A DNA stretch of 64,000 nucleotides from an uncultured Anaerolineales bacterium (GTDB lineage Bacteria; Chloroflexota; Anaerolineae; Aggregatilineales; Aggregatilineaceae): positions 1 to 64,000 of the forward strand of contig CAKZOB010000055.1 in the NCBI GenBank assembly GCA_937135955.1, in the 5' to 3' direction. This document shows, piece after piece, positions 8,740 to 19,366 of this stretch. The notes under the pieces are model-generated. The model saw only the letters and a list, made by a program, of their open reading frames with translations. It searched no databases and was not told the origin of the DNA. The number at the start of each line of letters is the position of its first letter. Within the stretch, counting starts at the first letter, position 1. A program made the position numbers and the translations under genes.

Positions 8740-8945
8740 GGGTGCGTGCAAAATGTGACGGGCAATTTGCAGCAGGCTGCTGCCCCTCACCCCTGCCTCC
8801 CCTCTCCCTCGCGACTGCGTCGCGAGGGAGAGGGGACTTATTGTCTCTCGCGCGAGCGCCCCCTTCGCCCGCAGCGCGGGAGAAGGGGCCGGGAGATGAG
8901 GGTCATCGGGCATAGCAAAGCCGCTGTCAACCTTCGCACGCACCC
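8740..8945. repeat. Type A intergenic repeat with GGGTGCGTGC terminal inverted repeats
   Basis: The element begins GGGTGCGTGCAAAATGTGAC and ends with the inverted counterpart GTCAACCTTCGCACGCACCC; the imperfect terminal repeats extend over about 31 nt with the outer 10 identical. Inside are two palindromes, CCCTCTCCCTCGCGAC/GTCGCGAGGGAGAGGG and a CCCCTTCGCCCGCAGCGCGGG stem. It fills most of the gap between the CheY-like gene and the glycosyltransferase. There is no open frame and no transposase. Confidence 0.8.
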
Positions 8946-9023
8946 TCCTGTCACTGCCGGTTGACGGCGCGCCCTCACCTGAGGCATGATGGGAAGGCAT
9001 TCTCAACAGTGGAGCGACCGGCT

Positions 9024-10160
9024 ATGCGCGTGCTTATGCTCTCCAAAGCCTGCGTGGTAGGGGCCTATCAGCGCAAGCTCGAAGAAATGGCCCGGCAGGC
9101 CCCCGATCTGACCCTGCGCGTCCTCGTCCCGCCGGTCTGGCGCGATCCGGCGCGTGGCGAATTGCGCCTGGAACGGGCGCACGTGCGCGGCTACGAGCTG
9201 CGCGTCACACCGATCCGCCTCAACGGCAATTTTCATCTGCACCATTACCCGCGCCTGGGGCGCGAACTGCGCGAGTTCCAACCCGACCTGGTGCACATAG
9301 ACGAGGAACCGTACAACCTGGCGACCTGGCAGGCGCTGTGGCACACCCGCCGCCTCGGAGCGCGGGCGCTCTTCTTCACCTGGCAGAACATCGCCCGCCG
9401 CTATCCTCCGCCGTTTTCGTGGGGCGAACGCTGGGTGCTGCGTCGTGCGGACTGCGCTATCGCCGGCACGCAGGGTGCCGCCAAAGTCTGGCGGGCCAAG
9501 GGATACCGCGGCCCGCTGGCCGTCATCCCGCAGTTCGGCGTAGACCCCGACATCTTCGCGCCCTCGCCCGCCCCCCGCTCCACCGACGAGTTCGTGATCG
9601 GCTTCGCTGGAAGATTGGTGGAAGAAAAAGGCGGGGCGTGGCTGCTGGAGTCGCTCGCCGGGCTGGAGGGGCGCTGGCGACTGCTCATCGCTGGAGAAGG
9701 GCCGCAGCGCCCGGCGCTGATCGCTCAGGCGGAGCGACTGGGCAGCGCTGCGCGAGTGACATTCGAGACGCGCGCCTCGACCGAGATGCCCGCTTTTTAC
9801 CAGCAACTCGACGCGCTGGCCGTCCCTTCGCTGACCTACCCGAACTGGAAAGAGCAATTCGGGCGGGTGATCGTCGAGGCGATGGCCTGCGGCGTGCCGG
9901 TCGTCGGTTCGTCAAGCGGCGCGATTCCGGACGTGATCGGCGAGGACGGGCTGATCGTGCCCGAAGGAGATGTGGAAGCGCTGAGGGCAGCGCTGCGCCG
10001 CCTGATGATCGCGCCCGATCTGCGACGGGAACTGGGTCAGCGCGGGCGCGCGCGCGTGCTGGCGCGTTACACTCAGGCGCAGGTTGCCGCGCAGACGGTG
10101 ATGGTCTATCGGCAAGTACTGGGGCAGAGCGCGGATGCTGACAACTCAAGAATGGGCTGA
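9024..10160 (+). CDS. GT4-family glycosyltransferase
   Basis: A 378-residue GT-B fold enzyme. The N-terminal Rossmann domain begins MRVLMLSKACVVGAYQRK. The C-terminal nucleotide-sugar domain has GFAGRLVEEKGG, then the acceptor/donor signature VIVEAMACGVPVVGSSSGAIPDVI with an E-x7-E-like spacing. ATG at 9024 follows GGAG at 9 nt. It transfers a hexose from an activated sugar donor; the acceptor cannot be predicted. It stands alone, with repeats on both sides and no polysaccharide cluster, so it could act in glycolipid or cell-surface glycan synthesis. Confidence 0.85.
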   Translation: MRVLMLSKACVVGAYQRKLEEMARQAPDLTLRVLVPPVWRDPARGELRLERAHVRGYELRVTPIRLNGNFHLHHYPRLGRELREFQPDLVHIDEEPYNLATWQALWHTRRLGARALFFTWQNIARRYPPPFSWGERWVLRRADCAIAGTQGAAKVWRAKGYRGPLAVIPQFGVDPDIFAPSPAPRSTDEFVIGFAGRLVEEKGGAWLLESLAGLEGRWRLLIAGEGPQRPALIAQAERLGSAARVTFETRASTEMPAFYQQLDALAVPSLTYPNWKEQFGRVIVEAMACGVPVVGSSSGAIPDVIGEDGLIVPEGDVEALRAALRRLMIAPDLRRELGQRGRARVLARYTQAQVAAQTVMVYRQVLGQSADADNSRMG

Positions 10161-10240
10161 TTATCAACAAGAAACTGCTTTGGAAAGCCCTGCACAGGCT
10201 ACGCGCCAGGAATTTAGCGATTTGCTCGGTGCGGAGGCGT

Positions 10241-10330
10241 TGACCTCACCCCCGCTCGGCGCTGGCGCGAGGCTGGGGGTGAGGTAAACCACAGCGCAGC
10301 AAACGGCCTGTCATAGGTTGCGCGCACTCT
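10241..10330. repeat. Composite repeat: TACCTCACCCCC palindrome with a type A end
   Basis: TGACCTCACCCCCGCTC pairs with GAGGCTGGGGGTGAGGTAAA around a GCGCTGGCGC centre. It is followed by a CAAACGGCCTGTCATAGG stretch ending GCGCGCACTC, a degenerate version of the GGGTGCGTGC end. It lies between the glycosyltransferase and tetR. Confidence 0.7.
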
Positions 10331-10336
10331 CAAATT

Positions 10337-10427
10337 GGGTGCATTTCAGTTGAGTTCACAAAACCCGACAAGCCCGAACAAGTCTGATGCCTCATCAGCC
10401 GACCGTGAGCTTTCGTGAAATGCACCC
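10337..10427. repeat. Type B repeat, 91 bp, GGGTGCATTTCA terminal inverted repeats
   Basis: It starts GGGTGCATTTCA and ends TGAAATGCACCC (perfect 12-bp inverted termini, imperfect for about 23). Another 91-bp copy is at 35769-35859 and a 90-bp relative at 25987-26076. It is non-coding and ends 16 bp before the tetR promoter. Confidence 0.8.
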
Positions 10428-10443
10428 CTCAACAGGCAACAGC

Positions 10444-10472
10444 TTGACAGCGCGCCCGATGCGGGGCATAAT
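10444..10472 (+). promoter_or_regulatory. Sigma-70-type promoter of the tetR-ABC operon
   Basis: TTGACA (10444-10449), a 17-bp spacer, then CATAAT (10467-10472). Predicted transcription start is about 10479, just before the operator palindrome. Confidence 0.85.
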
Positions 10473-10485
10473 GGCGTCCGAGAAT

Positions 10486-10501
10486 ACGAACGATCGTTCG
10501 T
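10486..10501. promoter_or_regulatory. TetR-type operator palindrome
   Basis: ACGAACGATCGTTCGT is a perfect 16-bp palindrome, lying within the predicted 5' leader and right after the transcription start. This is the position expected for autorepression by the adjacent TetR-family protein. Confidence 0.8.
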
Positions 10502-10526
10502 TCATATTTCGATCTAGAGACTACTC

Positions 10527-11144
10527 ATGGATCCAACGCTCTCCAAAGGCGATCAGGCCCGCGCCGACATCCTGGATGCCGCGCGGCACCTCTTCGTGAC
10601 GTACGGGTATCACGGCACCAGCATGCGCGCCATCGCCCAGGCCGCGGGCGGGCGCTCAGTCGCCGGGCTGTATAATCACTTCCCGAGCAAGGAAGCCATC
10701 TTCATGGCGCTGATCGCCGAGCGCAACCCCTATGACCTCCTCTTCGGTGTGCTGGAAGGCGCGCTCGCCGACGCACACACCCTGGCAGACTTCGTCCATA
10801 CCGCTCTGCGCGAGGTATTGCGGGTGTTGCCGCAGCACTACGACTTCCTGCAACTCGCCCAGATCGATCTGCGCGAATTCGGCGGCAAGAACATCGCCCA
10901 TCTCCTGCAACATTCGGCGTTTCCCCGCCTGCTCGACCTGCTACGCCGCGTGCAAGCCCTACCCGACGCGGCACGGCTCGATAGCCTGGTGTGGGTGCGC
11001 ACCCTGGCCAGCCTGGTGATCGGGTTTGTGATCACCGAGCAACTGGCCCCGACAGGGCTGTTCGGCGACCTGAGCACCGACGAATGGGCCGCGCACCTGG
11101 CAGATATGCTGCTGTACGGCTGCCTTGGCCCGCGCGCCGGGTGA
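10527..11144 (+). CDS. TetR-family transcriptional regulator
   Basis: A 205-residue protein. The N-terminal helix-turn-helix covers residues 10-57, with FVTYGYHGTSMRAIAQAAG and the recognition-helix signature GLYNHFPSKEAIF. The rest is the variable ligand-binding helical bundle. It is first in an operon with an ABC ATPase (36 bp downstream) and an ABC-2 permease, the standard layout of a ligand-induced efflux pump repressed by its own regulator. The 16-bp palindrome and promoter just upstream support autoregulation. The inducing ligand is unknown. Confidence 0.9.
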   Translation: MDPTLSKGDQARADILDAARHLFVTYGYHGTSMRAIAQAAGGRSVAGLYNHFPSKEAIFMALIAERNPYDLLFGVLEGALADAHTLADFVHTALREVLRVLPQHYDFLQLAQIDLREFGGKNIAHLLQHSAFPRLLDLLRRVQALPDAARLDSLVWVRTLASLVIGFVITEQLAPTGLFGDLSTDEWAAHLADMLLYGCLGPRAG

Positions 11145-11180
11145 TCGTTTCCTTTCCCTGCTCACAAGGATTGTGCTGCT

Positions 11181-11918
11181 ATGAACGAATCTCCCTACGC
11201 CGTTGAAGTTGTTGATGTGCACAAGTGTTTCGGCCCAATTCAGGCGCTGCGCGGTGTCACCCTGCGCGTGCGGCGCGGCGAAATCTACGGTCTGCTGGGG
11301 CCGAATGGCGCGGGCAAGAGCACCCTCATCCGCCTGCTGGCCGGACTATACCGGCCCGACGCGGGCAGCGTAACCGTGCTGGGCCGTCCCATGCCCAACA
11401 AAGAAGTGCTGGCGCAGCTCGGCTATATGACACAGGCAACAGCGCTCTATAGCGAACTGACCGTATGGCAGAATGTGTCTTTCTTCGCCGGGCTGATGGG
11501 CTGCCGCGATGAGCGATCCATCGCCGCGGCCATCGAATTCGTCAGCCTGACGGAGCGAGCGCACAGCCGGGTCAATACGCTTTCCGGCGGGATGCGTCAG
11601 CGGGTATCGCTGGCGATCGCCGTGGCGCACCGTCCGGCGCTGATCCTGCTGGACGAGCCAACCGTCGGCGTAGACCCACAGTTACGCGCGCAATTCTGGG
11701 AACACTTCCGGACCATCACCGGCCAGGGCGTGACACTGATCGTCTCCAGCCATGTGATGGACGAGGCCGAGCGATGCGACCGGCTGGGCTTCTTGCGCAA
11801 CGGGCAACTCATCGCCGAAGGCACGGCGGAGTCGCTGCGCCAGGCGGCGGGCACAACCAACCTGGAAGAAGCATTTCTGCGCCTGGCCGAGCGCCAGGAG
11901 GAGGTACACGCCCTATGA
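11181..11918 (+). CDS. ABC transporter ATP-binding protein
   Basis: A 245-residue nucleotide-binding subunit of the drug/antibiotic exporter type. Walker A is GPNGAGKST, the Q-loop LGYMTQ, the signature LSGGMRQR, Walker B LILLDEPTVGVDP, and the H-loop VSSHVMDEAERCDR. AAGGA lies about 10 nt before the ATG. Its stop overlaps the permease start (ATGA), so the two are translationally coupled. It powers export of an unknown substrate through the next gene product at the inner membrane. Confidence 0.93.
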   Translation: MNESPYAVEVVDVHKCFGPIQALRGVTLRVRRGEIYGLLGPNGAGKSTLIRLLAGLYRPDAGSVTVLGRPMPNKEVLAQLGYMTQATALYSELTVWQNVSFFAGLMGCRDERSIAAAIEFVSLTERAHSRVNTLSGGMRQRVSLAIAVAHRPALILLDEPTVGVDPQLRAQFWEHFRTITGQGVTLIVSSHVMDEAERCDRLGFLRNGQLIAEGTAESLRQAAGTTNLEEAFLRLAERQEEVHAL

Positions 11919-13069
11919 GCATCACTCGCAGCCTGATCCTGGCCCGGCGGGTCATCCTGCAAATGCTCGCCGACCGCCGCACGCTGGCGCTGATCGTCGT
12001 CGTACCGATGATCCTGCTCAGCTTTCTGGGCGTGCTGATCCGCGCCGACCCCGCCGAACGTGTGGTGGGAGTCGTCAACCAGGACAACGGCGTGTCGCTG
12101 GGCGGCACAACGGTGAACCTGGGCGAGCGGCTGATCGCCGTGCTGCAGGGCTTCGAGGAATTCAGCACCCGCCCCATGAACCCAGCAGAAGCCCGTCGCG
12201 AGCTTGACGCGGGCGACGCTGATGCCGTGATCACGCTGGGGCCGGACTTCACGCAACAGGTCTTGCAAACGCGCACGCTGACCCTGGCGGTCGAATTCGA
12301 AGGCTCGAACCCCATGATCGCCGAGCAATTGCGCAAAATGCTAGAGCGCGTGGCCCTGCAGGCCGCCAATGTCAGCCTGGCGTTGCTGGCCGCGCCGGCG
12401 AGTGGCGAAGCGGGCGAGTTGCGAGCGGTGCTCGATGCTTCCTATCTGCACAGTGGTCCCGAATACGACACGCTCGACTACATGGCTCCAGCGCTGGTAA
12501 GCTTCTTCGTGTTCCTGTTCGTCTTCCTGTTGACGTGCCTCGCCTTTCTGCGCGAGCGCCTGGCGGGCACACTGGAACGGCTACAGGCCACTCCCATCCG
12601 CTCCTACGAGATCATCATCGGCTACATGCTGGGCTTTCTGGTATTCGGTATAGTGCAGGGTGCCGTGACCCTGCTCTTCACCATCTATGTGCTGGACATT
12701 CACTATGCAGGCAACCTGCTCAACATCGTCGCCGTCGAGTTGCTGCTGGTGGTACTGTCGGTGAACCTGGGCATCTTCCTCAGCACCTTCGCCCAGAATG
12801 AATTCCAGGTATTGCAGTTCATCCCGCTGGTGGTGGTCTCACAGGGGTTGCTGGGCGGAGTGGTGTGGCAGGTGGAGGACATGCCCGCCGCCCTGCAACC
12901 GTTCTCGCGGCTGATGCCCCTCACCTATGCCACTCGCGCCCTGCGCGATGTGATGATTAAGGGCGAAGGGCTGTCCAACGTGGCGGGGTCGCTGCTGGTG
13001 CTGCTGGCCTTCGCCGTGCTGGTGATCGCCCTCTCGTCGCGCGTGACGGCCCGCGCCCAGGGGTCGTGA
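11915..13069 (+). CDS. ABC-2 type transporter permease
   Basis: A 384-residue permease of the YhgE/YbhR-like ABC-2 class. There is one transmembrane helix near residues 25-45, a large extracytoplasmic loop (about 50-190), then five more helices (ALVSFFVFLFVFLLTCLAF, LGFLVFGIVQGAVTLLF, and so on). ATG at 11915 overlaps the ATPase stop and follows GGAGGAGG. A longer in-frame extension upstream lies inside the ATPase gene and is not used. With the ATPase and TetR it makes a regulated exporter. Confidence 0.9.
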   Translation: MSITRSLILARRVILQMLADRRTLALIVVVPMILLSFLGVLIRADPAERVVGVVNQDNGVSLGGTTVNLGERLIAVLQGFEEFSTRPMNPAEARRELDAGDADAVITLGPDFTQQVLQTRTLTLAVEFEGSNPMIAEQLRKMLERVALQAANVSLALLAAPASGEAGELRAVLDASYLHSGPEYDTLDYMAPALVSFFVFLFVFLLTCLAFLRERLAGTLERLQATPIRSYEIIIGYMLGFLVFGIVQGAVTLLFTIYVLDIHYAGNLLNIVAVELLLVVLSVNLGIFLSTFAQNEFQVLQFIPLVVVSQGLLGGVVWQVEDMPAALQPFSRLMPLTYATRALRDVMIKGEGLSNVAGSLLVLLAFAVLVIALSSRVTARAQGS

Positions 13070-13138
13070 TCGGAAAGGCAGAGCGCTGACCTTCGCCCCG
13101 GCGGATCGCGCGCCCTGCCTTTTCTGCTCTCTCCCCCA

Positions 13139-13256
13139 GGGGGCGTGCAAAATGGGGCTGCCCCTCACCTCTGAATCCCCTCTCCCTCGCGACGCGGTCG
13201 CGAGGCGAGGGGACTTGCTGTCTACAGTAAAGCCGTTGTCAACCTTTGCACGCACC
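13139..13256. repeat. Short type A repeat (about 118 bp)
   Basis: Begins GGGGGCGTGCAAAAT and ends CAACCTTTGCACGCACC. It has a single CCCTCTCCCTCGCGAC palindrome and lacks the second (CCTTCGCCCGC) stem found in the 8740 copy. It lies just upstream of the marR promoter. Confidence 0.78.
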
Positions 13257-13262
13257 TCTCCC

Positions 13263-13301
13263 CCAAACATTTTGGCGCTAAAATGTTTGGTGCTGTACAA
13301 T
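13263..13301 (+). promoter_or_regulatory. marR promoter overlapped by an 11-bp-arm operator
   Basis: Inverted arms CCAAACATTTT (13263-13273) and AAAATGTTTGG (13280-13290) flank a GGCGCT core. A -35-like TTGGCG (13272-13277), an 18-bp spacer and a -10 TACAAT (13296-13301) overlap the palindrome, so a bound MarR dimer would block polymerase. The -10 ends 7 bp before the ATG, which implies a leaderless mRNA. Confidence 0.75.
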
Positions 13302-13308
13302 TTTCTCC

Positions 13309-13761
13309 ATGACGAATGAACATCCTTTGCCGCTGCGCTTCGACGGCTGCCTGGCCACGAACCTTGAGCAGGCATTCCGTCACCTGGAGCAGGTGTACGA
13401 GCGCCTCATCGCGCCCACTGGCCTGACCCTCCTGGAATGGTATGTGCTGCGAGCGCTCTATGAGCAGGACGGCCTGACCGCCTCACACCTGGCCGCGCTG
13501 GTCTGCCGTCATCCGTCCTCGATGACTGCCGTGCTCGACCGCATGGAAGAAAAGGGGCTACTGCGTCGTCAGACAGACACTGCCGACCGGCGCGTGGTGC
13601 ATGTCTTCCTCACCGAGCGCGGACGGGCTTTCCGGCCTCAGGTGGAAGCAGTAGCCGCATACCTGGATCGCGCCATCACAGAATTCCTCAGCGACGAGCA
13701 ACTGGCCACGTTCCGCTATGTGCTGAGCGTGCTACAGAACATCGAACTGAGCCTTCCATAA
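13309..13761 (+). CDS. MarR-family transcriptional regulator
   Basis: A 150-residue winged-helix protein. The helix-turn-helix and wing lie at about residues 60-105 (LTASHLAALVCRHPSSMTAVLDRMEEKGLLRR then DTADRRVVHVFLTERG), with dimerisation helices at both ends. No Shine-Dalgarno sequence precedes the ATG, and the promoter -10 is so close that translation is probably leaderless. The palindrome over the promoter suggests autoregulation. The next gene on the strand is a GNAT protein about 100 bp on with its own likely -10. The effector is unknown. Confidence 0.9.
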   Translation: MTNEHPLPLRFDGCLATNLEQAFRHLEQVYERLIAPTGLTLLEWYVLRALYEQDGLTASHLAALVCRHPSSMTAVLDRMEEKGLLRRQTDTADRRVVHVFLTERGRAFRPQVEAVAAYLDRAITEFLSDEQLATFRYVLSVLQNIELSLP

Positions 13762-13867
13762 CTGCGGCGATCCATCTCGTCCCAATCCCACTATCGGCCC
13801 ATGCCAGTGTGTTCGCAACTTGCCATATACTTGGGGTGCACAAACGCAGACAAAGGACGAAACGACC

Positions 13868-14818
13868 GTGCGCTTTCATCCGCTGGGCTGGCTCAGCCCC
13901 AACGCCGAAGTGTTGCTGCGCATTCGGGCCGCCGAACACGCCCGTGACGCCGAAGAGAGCCTGGCGCATATGCGGCAGGCGCTGGAACGCGGACGACTGC
14001 ACGCTGTGTGCCTGTACGACGACGCCGAGAAGCCACGCGGGTTCGCCGCCTGGCGCTGGCTGGGAGACGAGCGCGAACACGCCCAGGTGATCGTGCAGTA
14101 CGTGGTGCCCGTGACACCGCCGGCGTTGGGCGAAGCCCTGGTAGACTACGTGTTTTCAGAGCTATTGCGCACTGGCAACCTGCAAGTGATCGAGGCCCGC
14201 CTACGGGATGATTCGCCGGGGATTCGCACCGCTTGGGTGCGTCATGAAGCAGCTTTCTTCGAGCGTTGCCGCATGGCACGAGAACTGGGGCGCGTGCCCG
14301 TGCCCATCCTGCCCATCCCGCCCGCTTACCGCCTGGTGCGTTGGGACGAGACGCTCTGGCCGCAGATTGAGGCGGTGATCTTGGTGGCGCACCGCCAGAA
14401 CGTGGAGTCGGTGGCTGTGCCGGAGGCCAGCGCCGAAGCAATGGTGGCCCGTCTGCACCGCGCCTGCGCTGACTCGACCAGCAACTCTCAGTGGCGGTCC
14501 GATGCCAGTCTGCTAGCTCTCGACCAGCGCGGCCAGGTGCTGGGCTATGTCGCGGTGACCGCCGCGCAAAGCGAAGCGCAGATCGTAGACCTGGCCGTGC
14601 ACCCCGACTTTCAGCGACGAGGGCTGGGGCGGCTGTTGTTGGGACGCAGCCTGGCTTTCTGCCATGCAGCGGGCCTGGCCGCAGCGACGCTCTCTGTCAG
14701 CTCGTCAAATCCGGCGCGCCATCTGGCCGATCAACTCGGTTTTCTGCCGGTGGCCTGCGGAGAAGTCGCTATCTGGTGGCGCGATGGACGTCAGCTTGCC
14801 TGGCGTCCGGCCCTGTGA
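13868..14818 (+). CDS. GNAT-family acetyltransferase, large form
   Basis: A 316-residue protein. The C-terminal half is a GNAT domain: residues 230-300 carry VLGYVAVTA, DLAVHPDFQRRGLGRLLL (acetyl-CoA loop R-R-G-L-G) and SNPARHLADQLGF. The N-terminal half is a second, degenerate GNAT-like fold. GTG at 13868 was chosen because AAAGGACG precedes it and a TATACT -10 box (13826-13831) lies upstream; an earlier in-frame TTG would be before the transcription start. Substrate is unknown. Confidence 0.75.
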   Translation: MRFHPLGWLSPNAEVLLRIRAAEHARDAEESLAHMRQALERGRLHAVCLYDDAEKPRGFAAWRWLGDEREHAQVIVQYVVPVTPPALGEALVDYVFSELLRTGNLQVIEARLRDDSPGIRTAWVRHEAAFFERCRMARELGRVPVPILPIPPAYRLVRWDETLWPQIEAVILVAHRQNVESVAVPEASAEAMVARLHRACADSTSNSQWRSDASLLALDQRGQVLGYVAVTAAQSEAQIVDLAVHPDFQRRGLGRLLLGRSLAFCHAAGLAAATLSVSSSNPARHLADQLGFLPVACGEVAIWWRDGRQLAWRPAL

Positions 14819-14830
14819 GCGCAGCGTCTG

Positions 14831-16171
14831 TCACCAGGGGAGGACGTAATACGCCCCCGCGCGACCGCTGACGCGCCGCAAGTGCCCTTCGGTCACCAGC
14901 CCGCTTAGGTCGCGCTGTAACAGGTCTGGGCGCACCAATGGCCAGAGCGCGCGCAACTCGTGCAGGGTGATGCTGCCATGTTGCCGCACATAGACCAACG
15001 CGCTGCGTTGCCGTTCGTTAAGACGCTCTTCCGGGGATGGCTCAGGCCGCGGCGTCTCGCAGGGGGCGTACAGGCGCACTGTCACGCTGTAGGGGCTGGC
15101 GACGAACTCCGGCGGCGGCGCACCGTACCTGTCCATCGCCTGCAACACACGGAAGATGCCCCCGCCCGTGCCACGCACATAGCCCCACTCGACCAGGATG
15201 TTCGCCAGGCAAGGGTTGCGCCGATAGCGCGCCGCCACCAGCGTGCGCGTGCTGAGGAAGGCGGGCAGCCCCCCAGGGCTGACGACCTCCAGGCTGTCGT
15301 CGTAGAGATGTACAGTCACCTGCTCGTGACGGAGCCGATAGTCGCGGTGACAGATGGCATTGCTCAAGATTTCGCGCACGGCTTCGGGGGGATAGGGAAA
15401 TAACTCCGGCGCGGCGGCAGGCGCGCGCATCTGTTCGCGCAACGCCTCCCACACCTGGTCGAGCAGACGGGTCAGCGCCCCGCCAAACGACCGCTCGAAG
15501 GCGACCGGTGCCTGCGGCCCGCGGCCAATATGGCGCACCAGCCGCGCGCCCGCTTGCGGCAACCAGCGCTCTGGCTCGCGCCCAAAGAGCAGCAGTCCGG
15601 CTACGGTGACGCGATAATCCGGCGTGAGCGCACCCATGGTCTCCAGCGCCGGGTCCGTCACCGGGCGACCGGTGCGGCGGGCGCGCGCCTTCATGAAGTC
15701 GGCCAGCAGCGCCGGATGGAGATCGGCGGGGCGCGCACCGGGCACGACTTCCGTCTCGAAGTCCCCGTTGGCACGCGCCTGAAGCAGACCGCGGATTTCC
15801 TCGCCGCTGAGCACGGCATTGCCCGTCAGCATGCGGGCCAGGACGCGTCCATCGTCCAGGGCATGCACCTGACGGCTGCGGGGGACGTGCACGGCCAGCG
15901 CTGGTCCGCGCAGGGAGGGAACGATCTCCGGCGTGCCGAAAGCGATAGGGGGAAAGCAATGCGCCGCGGCAGCTTCTACCGCCGCTACAAAGCGGGCGGT
16001 GTCCGGCGCATTACCCGCCTCACCCGCCTGATCCAGGCCCAGGACAATCCGCCCGCCGTCGGTATTGGCCAGGGCCACCGCCGCCGCAGCGATAGCCTCC
16101 GGGTCGGGACGCGGCACGAAAACCAGCGACAGGTCGGCATCACGCTCCAGCGAAAGACGTTCGGTGTGCAT
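14831..16171 (-). CDS. AlbA_2 (Schlafen-type) regulator with GHKL-like domain
   Basis: A 446-residue protein. The N-terminal AlbA_2/divergent-AAA domain (about 1-115) has the ALANTDGGRIVLGLD signature. A central GHKL/HATPase_c_4-like domain (about 240-340) has YPPEAVREILSNAICHRDY and VVSPGGLP. A C-terminal winged helix (about 375-446) has LNERQRSALVYV...ITLHELRAL. Such proteins are annotated as putative transcriptional regulators; some members are tied to phage or toxin responses, but no such partner is nearby. It lies 160 bp downstream of gyrA on the same strand. The gap holds a CACAGAGAGG...ATCTCTGTG inverted repeat. Confidence 0.78.
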   Translation of the reverse strand: MHTERLSLERDADLSLVFVPRPDPEAIAAAAVALANTDGGRIVLGLDQAGEAGNAPDTARFVAAVEAAAAHCFPPIAFGTPEIVPSLRGPALAVHVPRSRQVHALDDGRVLARMLTGNAVLSGEEIRGLLQARANGDFETEVVPGARPADLHPALLADFMKARARRTGRPVTDPALETMGALTPDYRVTVAGLLLFGREPERWLPQAGARLVRHIGRGPQAPVAFERSFGGALTRLLDQVWEALREQMRAPAAAPELFPYPPEAVREILSNAICHRDYRLRHEQVTVHLYDDSLEVVSPGGLPAFLSTRTLVAARYRRNPCLANILVEWGYVRGTGGGIFRVLQAMDRYGAPPPEFVASPYSVTVRLYAPCETPRPEPSPEERLNERQRSALVYVRQHGSITLHELRALWPLVRPDLLQRDLSGLVTEGHLRRVSGRAGAYYVLPW

Positions 16172-16330
16172 GGCCCCCCCATGAGGCTGCTGGATTCCCT
16201 TCTGCCAAAGCTCAACGAGCTTGACGACAAGACTTCACCACAGAGAGGACGCAGAGCGGGAGATTATCTCTGTGTTCTTGCCGGCATCCTCTATGCCATT
16301 GCAGTTCAATGGCTCCTGCCCGGCCAGCGA

Positions 16331-18973
<2,643 letters not shown>

Positions 18974-19043
18974 AGACTCTACTCAGTCGTTTTCCTGACT
19001 ATACAGAGCTGCCCTGCGGGCGAACAGCGCATCACAAAATCAG

Positions 19044-19073
19044 CCGGGCGACCAATGAGCGCGGGTCGCCCGG
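19044..19073 (-). promoter_or_regulatory. Terminator-like hairpin in the gyrA leader
   Basis: A perfect 10-bp stem, CCGGGCGACC (19044-19053) and GGTCGCCCGG (19064-19073). On the minus strand it is followed by CTGATTTTGTG. No minus-strand gene ends here, so it could attenuate gyrA or shape its leader. Confidence 0.45.
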
Positions 19074-19366
19074 TGTTGATCATGTGTCCACGCAGGGCCA
19101 GCGCCGGCCCGGTCGCGGCCCTCCGGCTAACCCCGCGATTGCGCAGATAGATTATAGCTCAACAGGAGTCGGCGGGCGAATTTCAGGGGTGCATGCACAG
19201 GGTAATCGCGCGGCTGCGCGCCGTGCCCTGGCGCGGAACCCCATCCCCGCCTGCGACGTAGTAGAAAGTAGCCCTGGTGAGAGGGAAAAGCGAACCATGC
19301 GGCAGGTGCAGACCGGGCAGCAGCAGTATACTAGGGGGCACTCGGTGTGCCAGTGAGGAGGCTGGC

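Noticed and set aside
13139-13256. Repeats as bacterial REP elements with a RAYT transposase
   Set aside because: No tyrosine transposase is in the window and the termini do not match the usual GTAG/GGAG REP foot, so I describe them only as palindromic, MITE-like repeats.
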